From Verrucomicrobiales bacterium (GTDB lineage Bacteria > Verrucomicrobiota > Verrucomicrobiia > Verrucomicrobiales > DEV007), in assembly GCA_002705125.1 (NCBI GenBank), contig PAHQ01000099.1:6583-14414 (forward strand): 7,832 nucleotides of DNA, written 5' to 3'. The notes under the pieces are model-generated. The model ran no database searches, was not told the DNA's origin, and worked only from the letters and a program-made list of their open reading frames with translations. Both the position numbers and the translations under genes were made by a program. How positions within the stretch are numbered: the stretch's first letter is position 1; each line of letters opens with the position of its first letter. Of the stretch, positions 1 to 6,977 are shown one piece after another.

Positions 1-373
1 CCGTATAAAAAATATTAGTCTCAATCTTTAAATGTTCACTATGGTCTCGAGTTTTCTCGTTTCGATTTATCCTTCTAGATTTTCTTGAGTTTGAGCGGAA
101 GTGTTCATCTTCTTTTCTAGAAATTGCTCCGTCATTATTCTGGTCTGCCTTTTTAAAATTAGGCTTAGCGTTTGTTGGAAGCTCTTCGAGTTGTAACTTT
201 CCATCCTTATTTTTATCCCATTGATCAAAAATGGAGGTTCTTTTTATTTCTTGAGCTTGTGTTGAAATATTAAGAAAAATCAAAAACTGTCCCACTAAAA
301 TTAATTTAATTGCTTTCAAAGACTCTTGAGTTTTTAGGAGAGTAATATTCATACAATTTAAATTTTCACTCAT
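1..373 (-). CDS. Secreted EF-hand protein, N-terminal part (gene cut by left edge)
   Basis: An open frame of 124 codons runs off the left edge without a stop. Residues 20-40 form a signal peptide: Lys-20 and Lys-23, a hydrophobic core, then a likely cut after STQA (residue 40). Two canonical EF-hand calcium loops follow. Loop 53-64 has Asp53, Asn55, Asp57, Gly58 and Glu64; loop 77-88 has Asp77, Asn79, Asp81, Gly82 and Glu88. A basic linker (about 93-110) then leads to a segment ending in IFYT. The mature protein is therefore expected outside the inner membrane, binding Ca2+. In Planctomycetota and Verrucomicrobiota, such EF-hand pairs with a basic linker often precede an alpha/beta-hydrolase (esterase) domain; that the missing part is one is inference. 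Start choice: ATG at 373 gives the longest form. ATG at 352 (residue 8) gives a tidier 33-residue signal peptide. Neither has a clear ribosome binding site. Confidence 0.82.
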   Translation of the reverse strand, partial: MSENLNCMNITLLKTQESLKAIKLILVGQFLIFLNISTQAQEIKRTSIFDQWDKNKDGKLQLEELPTNAKPNFKKADQNNDGAISRKEDEHFRSNSRKSRRINRNEKTRDHSEHLKIETNIFYT

Positions 374-381
374 ATATGAGT
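368..381. promoter_or_regulatory. Perfect 14-bp palindrome, possible operator
   Basis: ACTCATATATGAGT is identical to its own reverse complement. It covers the upstream ATG (373) of the EF-hand gene and lies 16 bases before that gene's second candidate ATG (352). A dyad between promoter and start is where a dimeric repressor could bind. This role is inference; AT-rich palindromes of this size also arise by chance. Confidence 0.3.
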
Positions 382-559
382 TTAATAAGATCATTAAATA
401 AGGCTATAAACATCAGATTAATACCTATTTATTGTTTTGTCTTGATGTAATCTTATCATACATGCTTAGAATTTCTTAAATTGTAAATACTTTGGATTCA
501 TCGACTAATTGCTGGAAACGTGCTAACGGTTCAGAGCATTGGCTGTGGAAGCCAAGTTC
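374..559. other. Divergent intergenic region between the EF-hand gene and the ABC exporter gene
   Basis: This AT-rich region of about 190 bases must carry the promoters of both divergent genes. In the exporter's direction, TAA at 524-526 closes its frame upstream. No RNA gene, repeat array or convincing small ORF is visible; the only ATG-started forward frame (376-450) has 24 codons and no ribosome binding site. Confidence 0.6.
432..459 (+). promoter_or_regulatory. Candidate sigma70-like promoter for the ABC exporter gene
   Basis: A -10-like TATCAT (454-459, five of six matches to TATAAT) lies 16 bases after a poor -35-like TTGTTT (432-437, three of six). This is the best pair seen in the correct direction, but matches of this quality are common in AT-rich DNA. 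Confidence 0.25.
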
Positions 560-2479
560 ATGAATAAAAAATCAAATCAGGAAATGACCGATTTGGCTGA
601 AGGATCAATGATGGTTCTTTACAAACGATTGGCGAGTTACCTCAAACCCTATAAATGGAGGTTTGCATTTGGTATTATATTTGGTGCTCTTTATGGGGTT
701 GTAAACGGGGTAATGGTGTTGGTTATAAATAATGTCACTAATGTGGTATTCGGTTCCAGTAAAAGCTTGGATGATTTTGAAAAAATTAAATCTAAAGTGC
801 CAAATGTAGATTTTGAACAAGCTAAGGACTCTTTTAAAATAGTTGAAGAAGTTCTTCAGAAAAACTCAGAATCGGTATCTGTATTCAATACCGAAATACT
901 TTTAGTTGCTCTTCTTATACCAACAATCATGGTGGCACGAGGTTTGTGTGGTTATTTAAATGCTTATTATATGTTATGGTGCAGTTTGCGAATTCTTAGT
1001 GATATAAGAATAAAATTGTACCGTAGGTTAATGGGGCAATCTCTAGACTATTTTAACCAGAGAAAGGGGGGTGAGATCATGCAGACTGTTTTTAATCAGA
1101 CAAGACTTGCTCAGGAAACGTTAACAACTGCTTCCAGTGATATTGTGAAGCAACCTATAGCAATTGTTTCTGCAGTCGCTGCAATATTTTATATTGACTG
1201 GAAGTTTGCTCTTTGCGCTCTCGTGCTTTTTCCACTATGCATTTTGCCAGTTATTCTAGCTAGTAAAAGAGTTAGGAAATCTGGAGGCAAAGAAGAAGAG
1301 CAGGCTGAAAAAATGATGGTCGTAATGCAGGAAGCTATTTCTGGAATTCAGGTCGTTAAGAGTCATTCCAGAGAAGAGTATGAAGTCGATAAGTTTGTGT
1401 TGGCTAATTCAAAAATGATGACTTTTATCATGCGTTGGCGAAAAGCTATGGAGATTGTCAGTCCACTCGTTGAAGTTGTTGCGTCTTTTGGAGTAGGGGC
1501 GGCACTCGTCTATTGCTCATTTTTCCCTGGTTCAGGTGGCCCAGGAAAGTTCCTAGCTCTTAATGCTGGTCTCGTGCTTCTGTATCCTCCAGCTAAAACA
1601 ATGAGCAGAATTTCGGTCTTATTACAAAAGTCTCTAGCGGCTACAGCAAAAGTCTTTAAGATGATGGATAGAGCGCCATCTGTCACTGATCAACAAAAAG
1701 CCGTTGAGATGAATGAATGTAATGGTGAGATATTTTTTGAGGAGGTAAGTCACTCTTACGATAATGAATCATACGCTGTTGAGGGTATCAATTTCACCGT
1801 TGAGGCTGGTAAAAATTATGCATTAGTTGGAGAGAGTGGAGCCGGGAAAAGTACATTATTTTCTCTTATTCTACGCTTTTATGATCCCACTAAAGGCATT
1901 ATAAAAATTGATGGAACAGACATTCGAAATATTAGTCAGTCCTCATTACGCGATAATATTGGAGTAGTTAATCAGAGTACATTTCTTTTTCATGATACTA
2001 TAATGGAAAATATTAGATATGGTCAATTAGATGCTACTGATGAAGAGGTCATTGAAGCCGCCAAGATGGCTCATGCTCATGAATTTATTGAGGCTCAAGT
2101 AAATGGATATCAGAGTGTCGTAGGAGACAAAGGTGATAAACTCTCTGGTGGACAAAAACAAAGAATTAGTATTGCGAGGGCAATTCTAAGAGATGCTCCA
2201 ATTTTGTTGTTAGATGAAGCTACTTCGGCCCTTGATTCTCGATCAGAAAAAGTAATCCAAGAAGCGATTAAAAAACTTTCAAATGGAAAGACAACGATTG
2301 CTATTGCTCATAGGCTCTCAACAATTTTAAGCGCTGATAAAATAGTTGTTATGGAAAATGGAAGAGTAACTTCTATTGGAGGTCATCAAGAGCTATTAAA
2401 TAATTCTTTAGTGTACAAGAGATTGTATGATATGCAGTTTGGTCAAGGTATGGATCCCTCTTCTGATTACGATCTATAA
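560..2479 (+). CDS. MsbA-like ABC exporter, fused permease and ATPase half-transporter
   Basis: Inner-membrane exporter that works as a homodimer, using ATP to move a hydrophobic or lipid substrate outward. Residues are numbered from the TTG at 539. A six-helix type IV membrane domain spans about 40-345. The ATPase domain (about 395-635) has every motif intact: A-loop Tyr407, Walker A GESGAGKST 431-439, Q-loop Gln479, signature LSGGQ 535-539, Walker B ILLLDE 555-560, D-loop SALD 563-566 and H-loop His591. The helix 6 segment around LLYPPAKTMSRI (347-358) resembles lipid-A flippase MsbA; the actual substrate is unknown. The loop between helices 1 and 2 (about 66-116) is longer than in E. coli MsbA. 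Start choice: ATG 560 has GGAAG eight bases upstream. ATG 611 has GAAGGA six bases upstream and gives the compact start MVLYKRLASYLKPYKW, so it is a serious alternative. TTG 539 is less likely. The gene converges on nadB. Confidence 0.9.
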   Translation: MNKKSNQEMTDLAEGSMMVLYKRLASYLKPYKWRFAFGIIFGALYGVVNGVMVLVINNVTNVVFGSSKSLDDFEKIKSKVPNVDFEQAKDSFKIVEEVLQKNSESVSVFNTEILLVALLIPTIMVARGLCGYLNAYYMLWCSLRILSDIRIKLYRRLMGQSLDYFNQRKGGEIMQTVFNQTRLAQETLTTASSDIVKQPIAIVSAVAAIFYIDWKFALCALVLFPLCILPVILASKRVRKSGGKEEEQAEKMMVVMQEAISGIQVVKSHSREEYEVDKFVLANSKMMTFIMRWRKAMEIVSPLVEVVASFGVGAALVYCSFFPGSGGPGKFLALNAGLVLLYPPAKTMSRISVLLQKSLAATAKVFKMMDRAPSVTDQQKAVEMNECNGEIFFEEVSHSYDNESYAVEGINFTVEAGKNYALVGESGAGKSTLFSLILRFYDPTKGIIKIDGTDIRNISQSSLRDNIGVVNQSTFLFHDTIMENIRYGQLDATDEEVIEAAKMAHAHEFIEAQVNGYQSVVGDKGDKLSGGQKQRISIARAILRDAPILLLDEATSALDSRSEKVIQEAIKKLSNGKTTIAIAHRLSTILSADKIVVMENGRVTSIGGHQELLNNSLVYKRLYDMQFGQGMDPSSDYDL

Positions 2480-2494
2480 TCTATAGAATTATAG
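2474..2494. terminator. Inverted repeat between convergent genes, possible weak terminator
   Basis: CTATAAT (2474-2480) and ATTATAG (2488-2494) form a perfect 7-bp stem with a 7-base loop. It overlaps the exporter's TAA stop and abuts the nadB stop. On the plus strand a short T run (2501-2505) follows about six bases later. The stem is almost all A/T, so it would be weak; its position between two convergent stops is the main support. Confidence 0.35.
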
Positions 2495-4093
2495 TTAATG
2501 TTTTTGTAAACTTATGACAGTGTCATTTACAATTTTGCTGTCATCAATATCAGGGAAGTCGAGAGTGTAATGTAATCCTCGGCTCTCTTCTCTTCTTTGA
2601 GCGCATCGAACAATTAGTGAAGCTGTCTCAACAAGATTTCTTAATTCTAGAAGTTCACTACAAATTTTAAAATTCCAGTAAAACTCTTGCACCTCTTTAC
2701 TTAAATTTTGTAATCTCGTCGCTGCTCTTTTTAATCTTTTATTTGTTCTAACTATTGATACATAATCCCACATTAAACGCCTAATCTCATCCCAGTTGTG
2801 ATAAATTACTACTAATTCGTCTACATCTTCGGCTTCACCACTGGTCCAATCAGGAATCATTAAATCCTCAAATTTTTGTTTCTCCTCTTTATTTTGGAGG
2901 ATCATATGTTCTGCTGCTCGCGCTGCCATCACTGCGCCCTCGAGAAGGGAATTTGAGGCTAGTCTATTAGCTCCATGAAGGCCAGTACAGGCAACTTCTC
3001 CAATTGCATATAGTCCTTTAATTGAAGTCTGACCATCTATAGATGTTTTGACTCCACCGCACTGATAGTGCGCAGCAGGCACAACAGGTATGGGGTCATT
3101 GGAGGGATCAATATTTACAGACAAACAAGTTTTATAAATGTTTGGAAAACGACCTGCAATGTACTCTTTAGATTTATGGCTTATGTCAACGTAAACACAC
3201 GGTTCACCAGTCCTTTTAATCTCATGATCTATAGCCCTGGCTACTATGTCTCTAGGGGCAAGAGATCCACGTGCATCATAATCATGCATGAACTCCTTAC
3301 CGTTTTTACCTATTAGTTTGCCCCCTTCTCCTCGGACGGCCTCTGAAATGAGAAAGTTTTTTAGTTCATGATGATATAAGCAAGTAGGATGAAATTGGAT
3401 GAATTCCATATTTGCTATTTCTGCTCCTGCTCTGTAAGCCATTGCTAACCCGTCACCTGTGGCGATGTCAGGATTTGTCGTGTATAAGTAAACCCTTCCG
3501 CATCCTCCAGTACTAAGAATTACGTTTTTAGTTCTGAAGGTTAAAATTTCAGCTTTAGTTTCATCTAGCACATAGATTCCAACTACTTCGTTATTTTCTT
3601 TAATGCCTAACTTCTCTTTTGTGATAACATCAATTGCAAAATGATGCTCAAATATATCAATTTTTTCAGATTTTTTGGCAGAGCTAATTAAATTTTCTGA
3701 TATTTCTTTCCCAGTTGTATCTTTTGAATGAAGTATTCTTCTTTGAGTGTGACCGCCTTCTTTTCCTAACTCAAATTCTCCGGTTGAGGTTTTGTCAAAT
3801 TCTACCCCAAGATTGACCATATCCTCAATAGCATCAGGTGCTGATTCGACGATCTTGCGAACCACTTCTTTATTACAGAGTCCAGCTCCTGCCCCAATCG
3901 TATCAGCGATATGTGATTCGAATGAATCTTCTTTATCGGCGACGCAGCATATCCCACCTTGAGCCCAAGAAGTATTGGAGTTTTCAGATTTTCTTTTGGT
4001 GATTACTGCAACTCTTCCATGTTTCGCTGCTCTTAAAGCGAAACTTAGACCAGAAACTCCGGTTCCCACGACTACGTAATCATACTCGATCAT
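2495..4093 (-). CDS. nadB: L-aspartate oxidase
   Basis: Cytoplasmic FAD enzyme for the first step of de novo NAD synthesis: L-aspartate is oxidised to iminoaspartate, which quinolinate synthase NadA then uses. At 532 residues it is close to the 540 of E. coli NadB. The N-terminal dinucleotide fold has GTGVSG at 10-15, and the flavin-contact segment NTSWAQGGI is at 40-48. Further conserved blocks are GGHTQRRILH 113-122, FHPT 234-237, EAVRGEGG 251-258, LAPRD 278-282 (catalytic-type Arg281), HYQCGG 342-347 and GANRLASNSLLEG 374-386. The C-terminal ESRGLHYTLDFP (503-514) is characteristic of NadB as against succinate dehydrogenase or fumarate reductase flavoproteins. Only one ATG start (4093) fits the family; it has no Shine-Dalgarno match. 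No nadA or nadC lies in the window. The gene is last in the minus-strand run, 66 bases after panC. Confidence 0.96.
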   Translation of the reverse strand: MIEYDYVVVGTGVSGLSFALRAAKHGRVAVITKRKSENSNTSWAQGGICCVADKEDSFESHIADTIGAGAGLCNKEVVRKIVESAPDAIEDMVNLGVEFDKTSTGEFELGKEGGHTQRRILHSKDTTGKEISENLISSAKKSEKIDIFEHHFAIDVITKEKLGIKENNEVVGIYVLDETKAEILTFRTKNVILSTGGCGRVYLYTTNPDIATGDGLAMAYRAGAEIANMEFIQFHPTCLYHHELKNFLISEAVRGEGGKLIGKNGKEFMHDYDARGSLAPRDIVARAIDHEIKRTGEPCVYVDISHKSKEYIAGRFPNIYKTCLSVNIDPSNDPIPVVPAAHYQCGGVKTSIDGQTSIKGLYAIGEVACTGLHGANRLASNSLLEGAVMAARAAEHMILQNKEEKQKFEDLMIPDWTSGEAEDVDELVVIYHNWDEIRRLMWDYVSIVRTNKRLKRAATRLQNLSKEVQEFYWNFKICSELLELRNLVETASLIVRCAQRREESRGLHYTLDFPDIDDSKIVNDTVISLQKH

Positions 4094-4136
4094 TAAAGTG
4101 TTTTATTGATTAGCTATAAAAATATCGCCGGAATTT

Positions 4137-4160
4137 ATATTATTAAATTGGTAATAATAT
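4137..4160. repeat. 9-bp inverted repeat across the panC stop, upstream of nadB
   Basis: ATATTATTA (4137-4145) and TAATAATAT (4152-4160) are perfectly complementary, with a 6-base loop. The right arm includes part of the panC stop codon. The stem contains only A/T pairs and no T run follows directly on the minus strand, so it is a poor intrinsic terminator. It could be an mRNA processing or stability element, or chance. Confidence 0.35.
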
Positions 4161-5002
4161 TACTCAAAATTGATCTCAATGTTATCAATTAATCTTGTTT
4201 TTCCAATGAAAACCGCAATCGCGACCAAAGCAGGGCGATCTATAATCTCCAATTTTGCCATATTAGACCTGTCTACTACTTCCAAGTAATCAATTTCGAT
4301 TATTTGAGACTCCTTCTCTATGATGGATTTACCTAATCTTATGAGATTTTTAGATTTAGATTCTCCACTTTTTGCCATGGCTTCTAGGGCCTCATAAATC
4401 ACTGAAGATTTTTCTTTTTCTATTTCATTAAGCTGCTCATTTCTTGAGCTCATCGCTAAGCCGCTCTGTTCTCTTTGAGTTTCAATAGCTATAATTTCTA
4501 TTGAATAGTTTAAGTCGGTAACGAGTTGCCGAATGATGGATAGTTGTTGATAATCTTTTTTCCCAAAGATTGCGATTTTGGGTTTAATTAAATTAAAAAG
4601 CTTTGTCACTACAGTGCATACGCCATCGAAATGTCCTGGTCGTTTTGAGCCACAGAGTTCTCTGGCGATCTTGTTTTCACTTACTTTTACGGAGGATGAG
4701 TTTAGATACATTTCTGCATCTGATGGAGCAAATATTAAGTCAACACCTTCTTCTTCACAAACTTTATAGTCTGTATCAAATGTACGAGGATACTTATCAA
4801 GATCCTTAGGGTCATTGAATTGAATGGGATTTAGATAAATCGAAACTATTAGCGTCCCTTTATTGCCTTTAATAGCATTACCCTCTCTTATGAGTTTTCG
4901 ATGCCCATCGTGTAAAGCGCCCATCGTGGGCACAAGTATAACTGGCTGAGACAAACCCCAGTTAGTTATTTCTTTGATCGATTTAATGACCTTCAGGCTC
5001 AC
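4160..5002 (-). CDS. panC: Pantothenate synthetase (pantoate--beta-alanine ligase)
   Basis: Cytoplasmic enzyme that joins pantoate and beta-alanine using ATP, via a pantoyl-adenylate, to make pantothenate (vitamin B5, precursor of coenzyme A). Residues are numbered from the TTG at 5014. The nucleotidyl-transferase fold is clear: VPTMGALHDGH at 28-38 contains the HIGH-type HDGH; NPIQFNDPKDLDKYPR follows at 62-77; GHFDGVCTVVTKLFN at 127-141; FGKKDYQQL at 150-158; and the KMSKS-like MSSRN at 188-192. Length (about 280) matches the family. Start choice: no ATG is available. GTG 5002 begins SLKVIKSIKEI like family members, so it is preferred; TTG 5014 adds four residues. Neither has a ribosome binding site match. 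The gene lies 90 bases after murJ and 66 before nadB. Beta-alanine usually comes from aspartate (PanD), so both neighbours depend on aspartate; panB and panD are not in the window. Confidence 0.95.
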   Translation of the reverse strand: MSLKVIKSIKEITNWGLSQPVILVPTMGALHDGHRKLIREGNAIKGNKGTLIVSIYLNPIQFNDPKDLDKYPRTFDTDYKVCEEEGVDLIFAPSDAEMYLNSSSVKVSENKIARELCGSKRPGHFDGVCTVVTKLFNLIKPKIAIFGKKDYQQLSIIRQLVTDLNYSIEIIAIETQREQSGLAMSSRNEQLNEIEKEKSSVIYEALEAMAKSGESKSKNLIRLGKSIIEKESQIIEIDYLEVVDRSNMAKLEIIDRPALVAIAVFIGKTRLIDNIEINFE

Positions 5003-5092
5003 CTCGTAAACCAAGTGAAAAGTGAACGTAATGTAAAGAGAGGAATCAGATTAATTCATGTGTTGTTTAAGTTTTAGGGGAAATAGGTAGAA

Positions 5093-6955
5093 TCATGATT
5101 TTCTAAATTCCTCCTTAAGTTCTTTTAGACTTGAAGCCTTCAACTTAATGACTGCCAAAAAATAAATCGCAGTTCCGGAGACTAATAAGATTAATAAGCC
5201 GGTTATCCTTAGCCAAAATTCCTGGCCAAACATTCCCTCTAAATATTGATTTATAATCCCTATTGATAATCCCATGATTAAACTTGCCATTAGGATGCGA
5301 GGTAATCGGGATTTTAATCTGTTGTCAGGTTTCCAGAAATTTTTTAAGCCGTACATCAGTAGAGTTACATTAACCCAAGCCGATATACTTGTTGAAATCG
5401 CAATGCCAATGTGACCAAGTGGTCCAAATAGAATAAGTGAAAAAACGATATTCACAATAACCGTTACCCCTGCTATAAGCATTGGAGTTTTTGTATTTTC
5501 TCTAGCAAAGTATCCAGGTTGTAAAACTTTAACCAGTACGTATCCGGGTATGCCTAATGCAAATCCAGCTAATGCAAATGCAGTCAATGTTGCATCTTCC
5601 TTTGTAAAAGCTCCATGTTGAAAAAGAGTGGAAATTATTGGATAGGGAATCAGAATGAGTGCAACCGATGCTGGAATAGTCAAGAGCATTGCAAGCTCTA
5701 CTCCTCTATTCATACTTTTAATTGCTCCGTTTTCATCGCCTCTCCTTAATCTTTTTGTGACTTCTGGTAAGAGTATAACACCGAGTCCAACTCCTATGAT
5801 TCCTAATGGTAGTTGGTAAACTCTTTCAGAGTAATATAAGTACGAAATAGCACCTTCTCTAAAAGAGGCTATAACACTTCCTACAAGAAGATTGATTTGC
5901 TGTATTCCTGCCGCCAAAACCCCGGGTCCCATTAGAAGAAAAAGTTTCTTAATTTGTGGGCTGATTTTAGGCTTGCATAATTTGATATGAAGCCCCTTTC
6001 GAAGACAGGTCAAGTATAGAGCTCCTAATTGTAAAAACCCTGCAATAAAAACGCACCATGCTGCAACGTTTGCGTATTTTACTGAGTCTCCCTTAATTCC
6101 AGAAACTCCAGAAAAAACAAGTAACCCTATCAAAAAGGTCATATTTAGTAGAATAGGAGCCGCGGCCGGCATCCCGAAAATTTTCACTGTATTTAATACT
6201 CCGCTAAGATGAGCAACTAATGCCATGCAGAGGAGATAAATGAATGTTATTTTGGATAGTGTAACAGTGAGGCTAAATGTATCAGGATGATTCCTATAAA
6301 TTTTTAAACTTGTATCGACATCCTCAGATGATTTTATGATTGCCCTGCCTTTGACGTGTGTGAAGTTGTTTTCCTTTGGCAAAGCTAATTTTTTTATCCA
6401 TTTTCCTTCTTCGTTTACCCATTTTAATTCATTAAATAAGATTAATTTTTCCTGATTTTTTCCGGTTATAACCAAGTCATTTATTTCTATATTTTTCTTA
6501 TCGTTAATGACAAAGTAGATATTTTTTGACCCTTTGATTTTAATGTTGAAGGGAGTTGCCTCGCCTAAGAAATTTTTATCCGCTTGTAAAGTTTTTGCAG
6601 CTTTGAAACCAGGTGCGTGTACCATTGTTATCCAGCTCATCAATGGAATGGCTATGACGGTCATCAAAAGAAGAACAATTGTTAAAATAGAGAAAGTTTG
6701 ACTAGCAAAACGAATTGCCTCTTTTTGTCCTTTTGATGTTAACTCCTTACTAAATAATGGAACAAAAGCAGAGTTAAATGCACCCTCTCCGAAAATTCTT
6801 CTAAATATGTTTGGGAATTTAAATGCGGCAAAAAAAGCGTCTGCTGCATGACCGGTTCCTAGAAAATATCCCATAAAGATATCTCTAACGAATCCAAGTA
6901 TTCTACTTAGAGCGGTAAATCCGCTCACTGTTGCCATGGATCTTAAGAGTGACAT
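5093..6955 (-). CDS. murJ: Lipid II flippase MurJ with an extra periplasmic domain
   Basis: Polytopic inner-membrane protein of the MOP exporter superfamily that flips lipid II to the periplasm for peptidoglycan synthesis. At 620 residues it is about 110 longer than E. coli MurJ (511). Starting at ATG 6955 (MSLLRSMATVSGFT...), Arg18, Arg24, Asp39 and Arg52 fall at the same numbers as the essential E. coli residues. The E. coli Arg270 equivalent is Arg378, in YYSERVYQLP. Other signatures are ADAFFAAFKFPNIFRRIFGE (38-57) and EGAFNSAFVPLF. The extra length sits mainly between APGF (114-117) and DTFSLTV (225-231), where E. coli has about six residues; see the separate entry. An upstream TTG (7024) would overlap sua5 by 47 bases and is rejected. 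Upstream of ATG 6955 there is only a weak TAGGG eight bases away. The gene begins 22 bases after the sua5 stop, so the two are probably cotranscribed. Confidence 0.95.
   Translation of the reverse strand: MSLLRSMATVSGFTALSRILGFVRDIFMGYFLGTGHAADAFFAAFKFPNIFRRIFGEGAFNSAFVPLFSKELTSKGQKEAIRFASQTFSILTIVLLLMTVIAIPLMSWITMVHAPGFKAAKTLQADKNFLGEATPFNIKIKGSKNIYFVINDKKNIEINDLVITGKNQEKLILFNELKWVNEEGKWIKKLALPKENNFTHVKGRAIIKSSEDVDTSLKIYRNHPDTFSLTVTLSKITFIYLLCMALVAHLSGVLNTVKIFGMPAAAPILLNMTFLIGLLVFSGVSGIKGDSVKYANVAAWCVFIAGFLQLGALYLTCLRKGLHIKLCKPKISPQIKKLFLLMGPGVLAAGIQQINLLVGSVIASFREGAISYLYYSERVYQLPLGIIGVGLGVILLPEVTKRLRRGDENGAIKSMNRGVELAMLLTIPASVALILIPYPIISTLFQHGAFTKEDATLTAFALAGFALGIPGYVLVKVLQPGYFARENTKTPMLIAGVTVIVNIVFSLILFGPLGHIGIAISTSISAWVNVTLLMYGLKNFWKPDNRLKSRLPRILMASLIMGLSIGIINQYLEGMFGQEFWLRITGLLILLVSGTAIYFLAVIKLKASSLKELKEEFRKS
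6287..6604 (-). other. Inserted soluble domain in MurJ between transmembrane helices 3 and 4
   Basis: About 106 residues (MurJ 118-223) replace the short helix 3-4 loop. By MurJ topology this loop is periplasmic. The segment has no long hydrophobic stretch and no cysteine, and is rich in lysine and asparagine. It shows about seven alternating strand-like pieces, such as FNIKIKG, NIYFVIND, IEINDLVITG, KLILFNELKWV and GRAIIKSS, which suggests a small all-beta fold. I do not recognise the domain. The frame is open throughout and MurJ homology resumes in the same frame on both sides, so it is not a frameshift artefact. Confidence 0.8.
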
Positions 6956-6977
6956 TATAAAAACCCTAAATTTACTT

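Noticed and set aside
353..355. Lipoprotein cysteine (residue 7) in the EF-hand protein
   Set aside because: The cysteine precedes the hydrophobic core instead of following it, so it cannot be a lipobox.
376..450. Forward 24-codon frame starting in the palindrome
   Set aside because: It is very short, lacks a ribosome binding site, and its ATG exists only because the start region of the opposite gene is palindromic.
605..820. Minus-strand open frame of 71 codons opposite the exporter N-terminus
   Set aside because: It is antisense to the exporter's first membrane helix and external loop, with no ribosome binding site or domain.
3068..3316. Plus-strand open frame opposite nadB
   Set aside because: It is antisense to conserved NadB motifs and its product has no domain features.
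4578..4809. Two overlapping plus-strand open frames opposite panC
   Set aside because: Both are antisense to the conserved GHFDGV and surrounding PanC region and have no independent support.
5015..5092. Terminator or promoter between murJ and panC
   Set aside because: No stem with a T run and no convincing -35/-10 pair was seen on the minus strand.
6287..6604. MurJ insert as an assembly error, frameshift or mobile element
   Set aside because: The frame stays open, MurJ homology resumes in the same frame on both sides, and no terminal repeats or transposase features are present.
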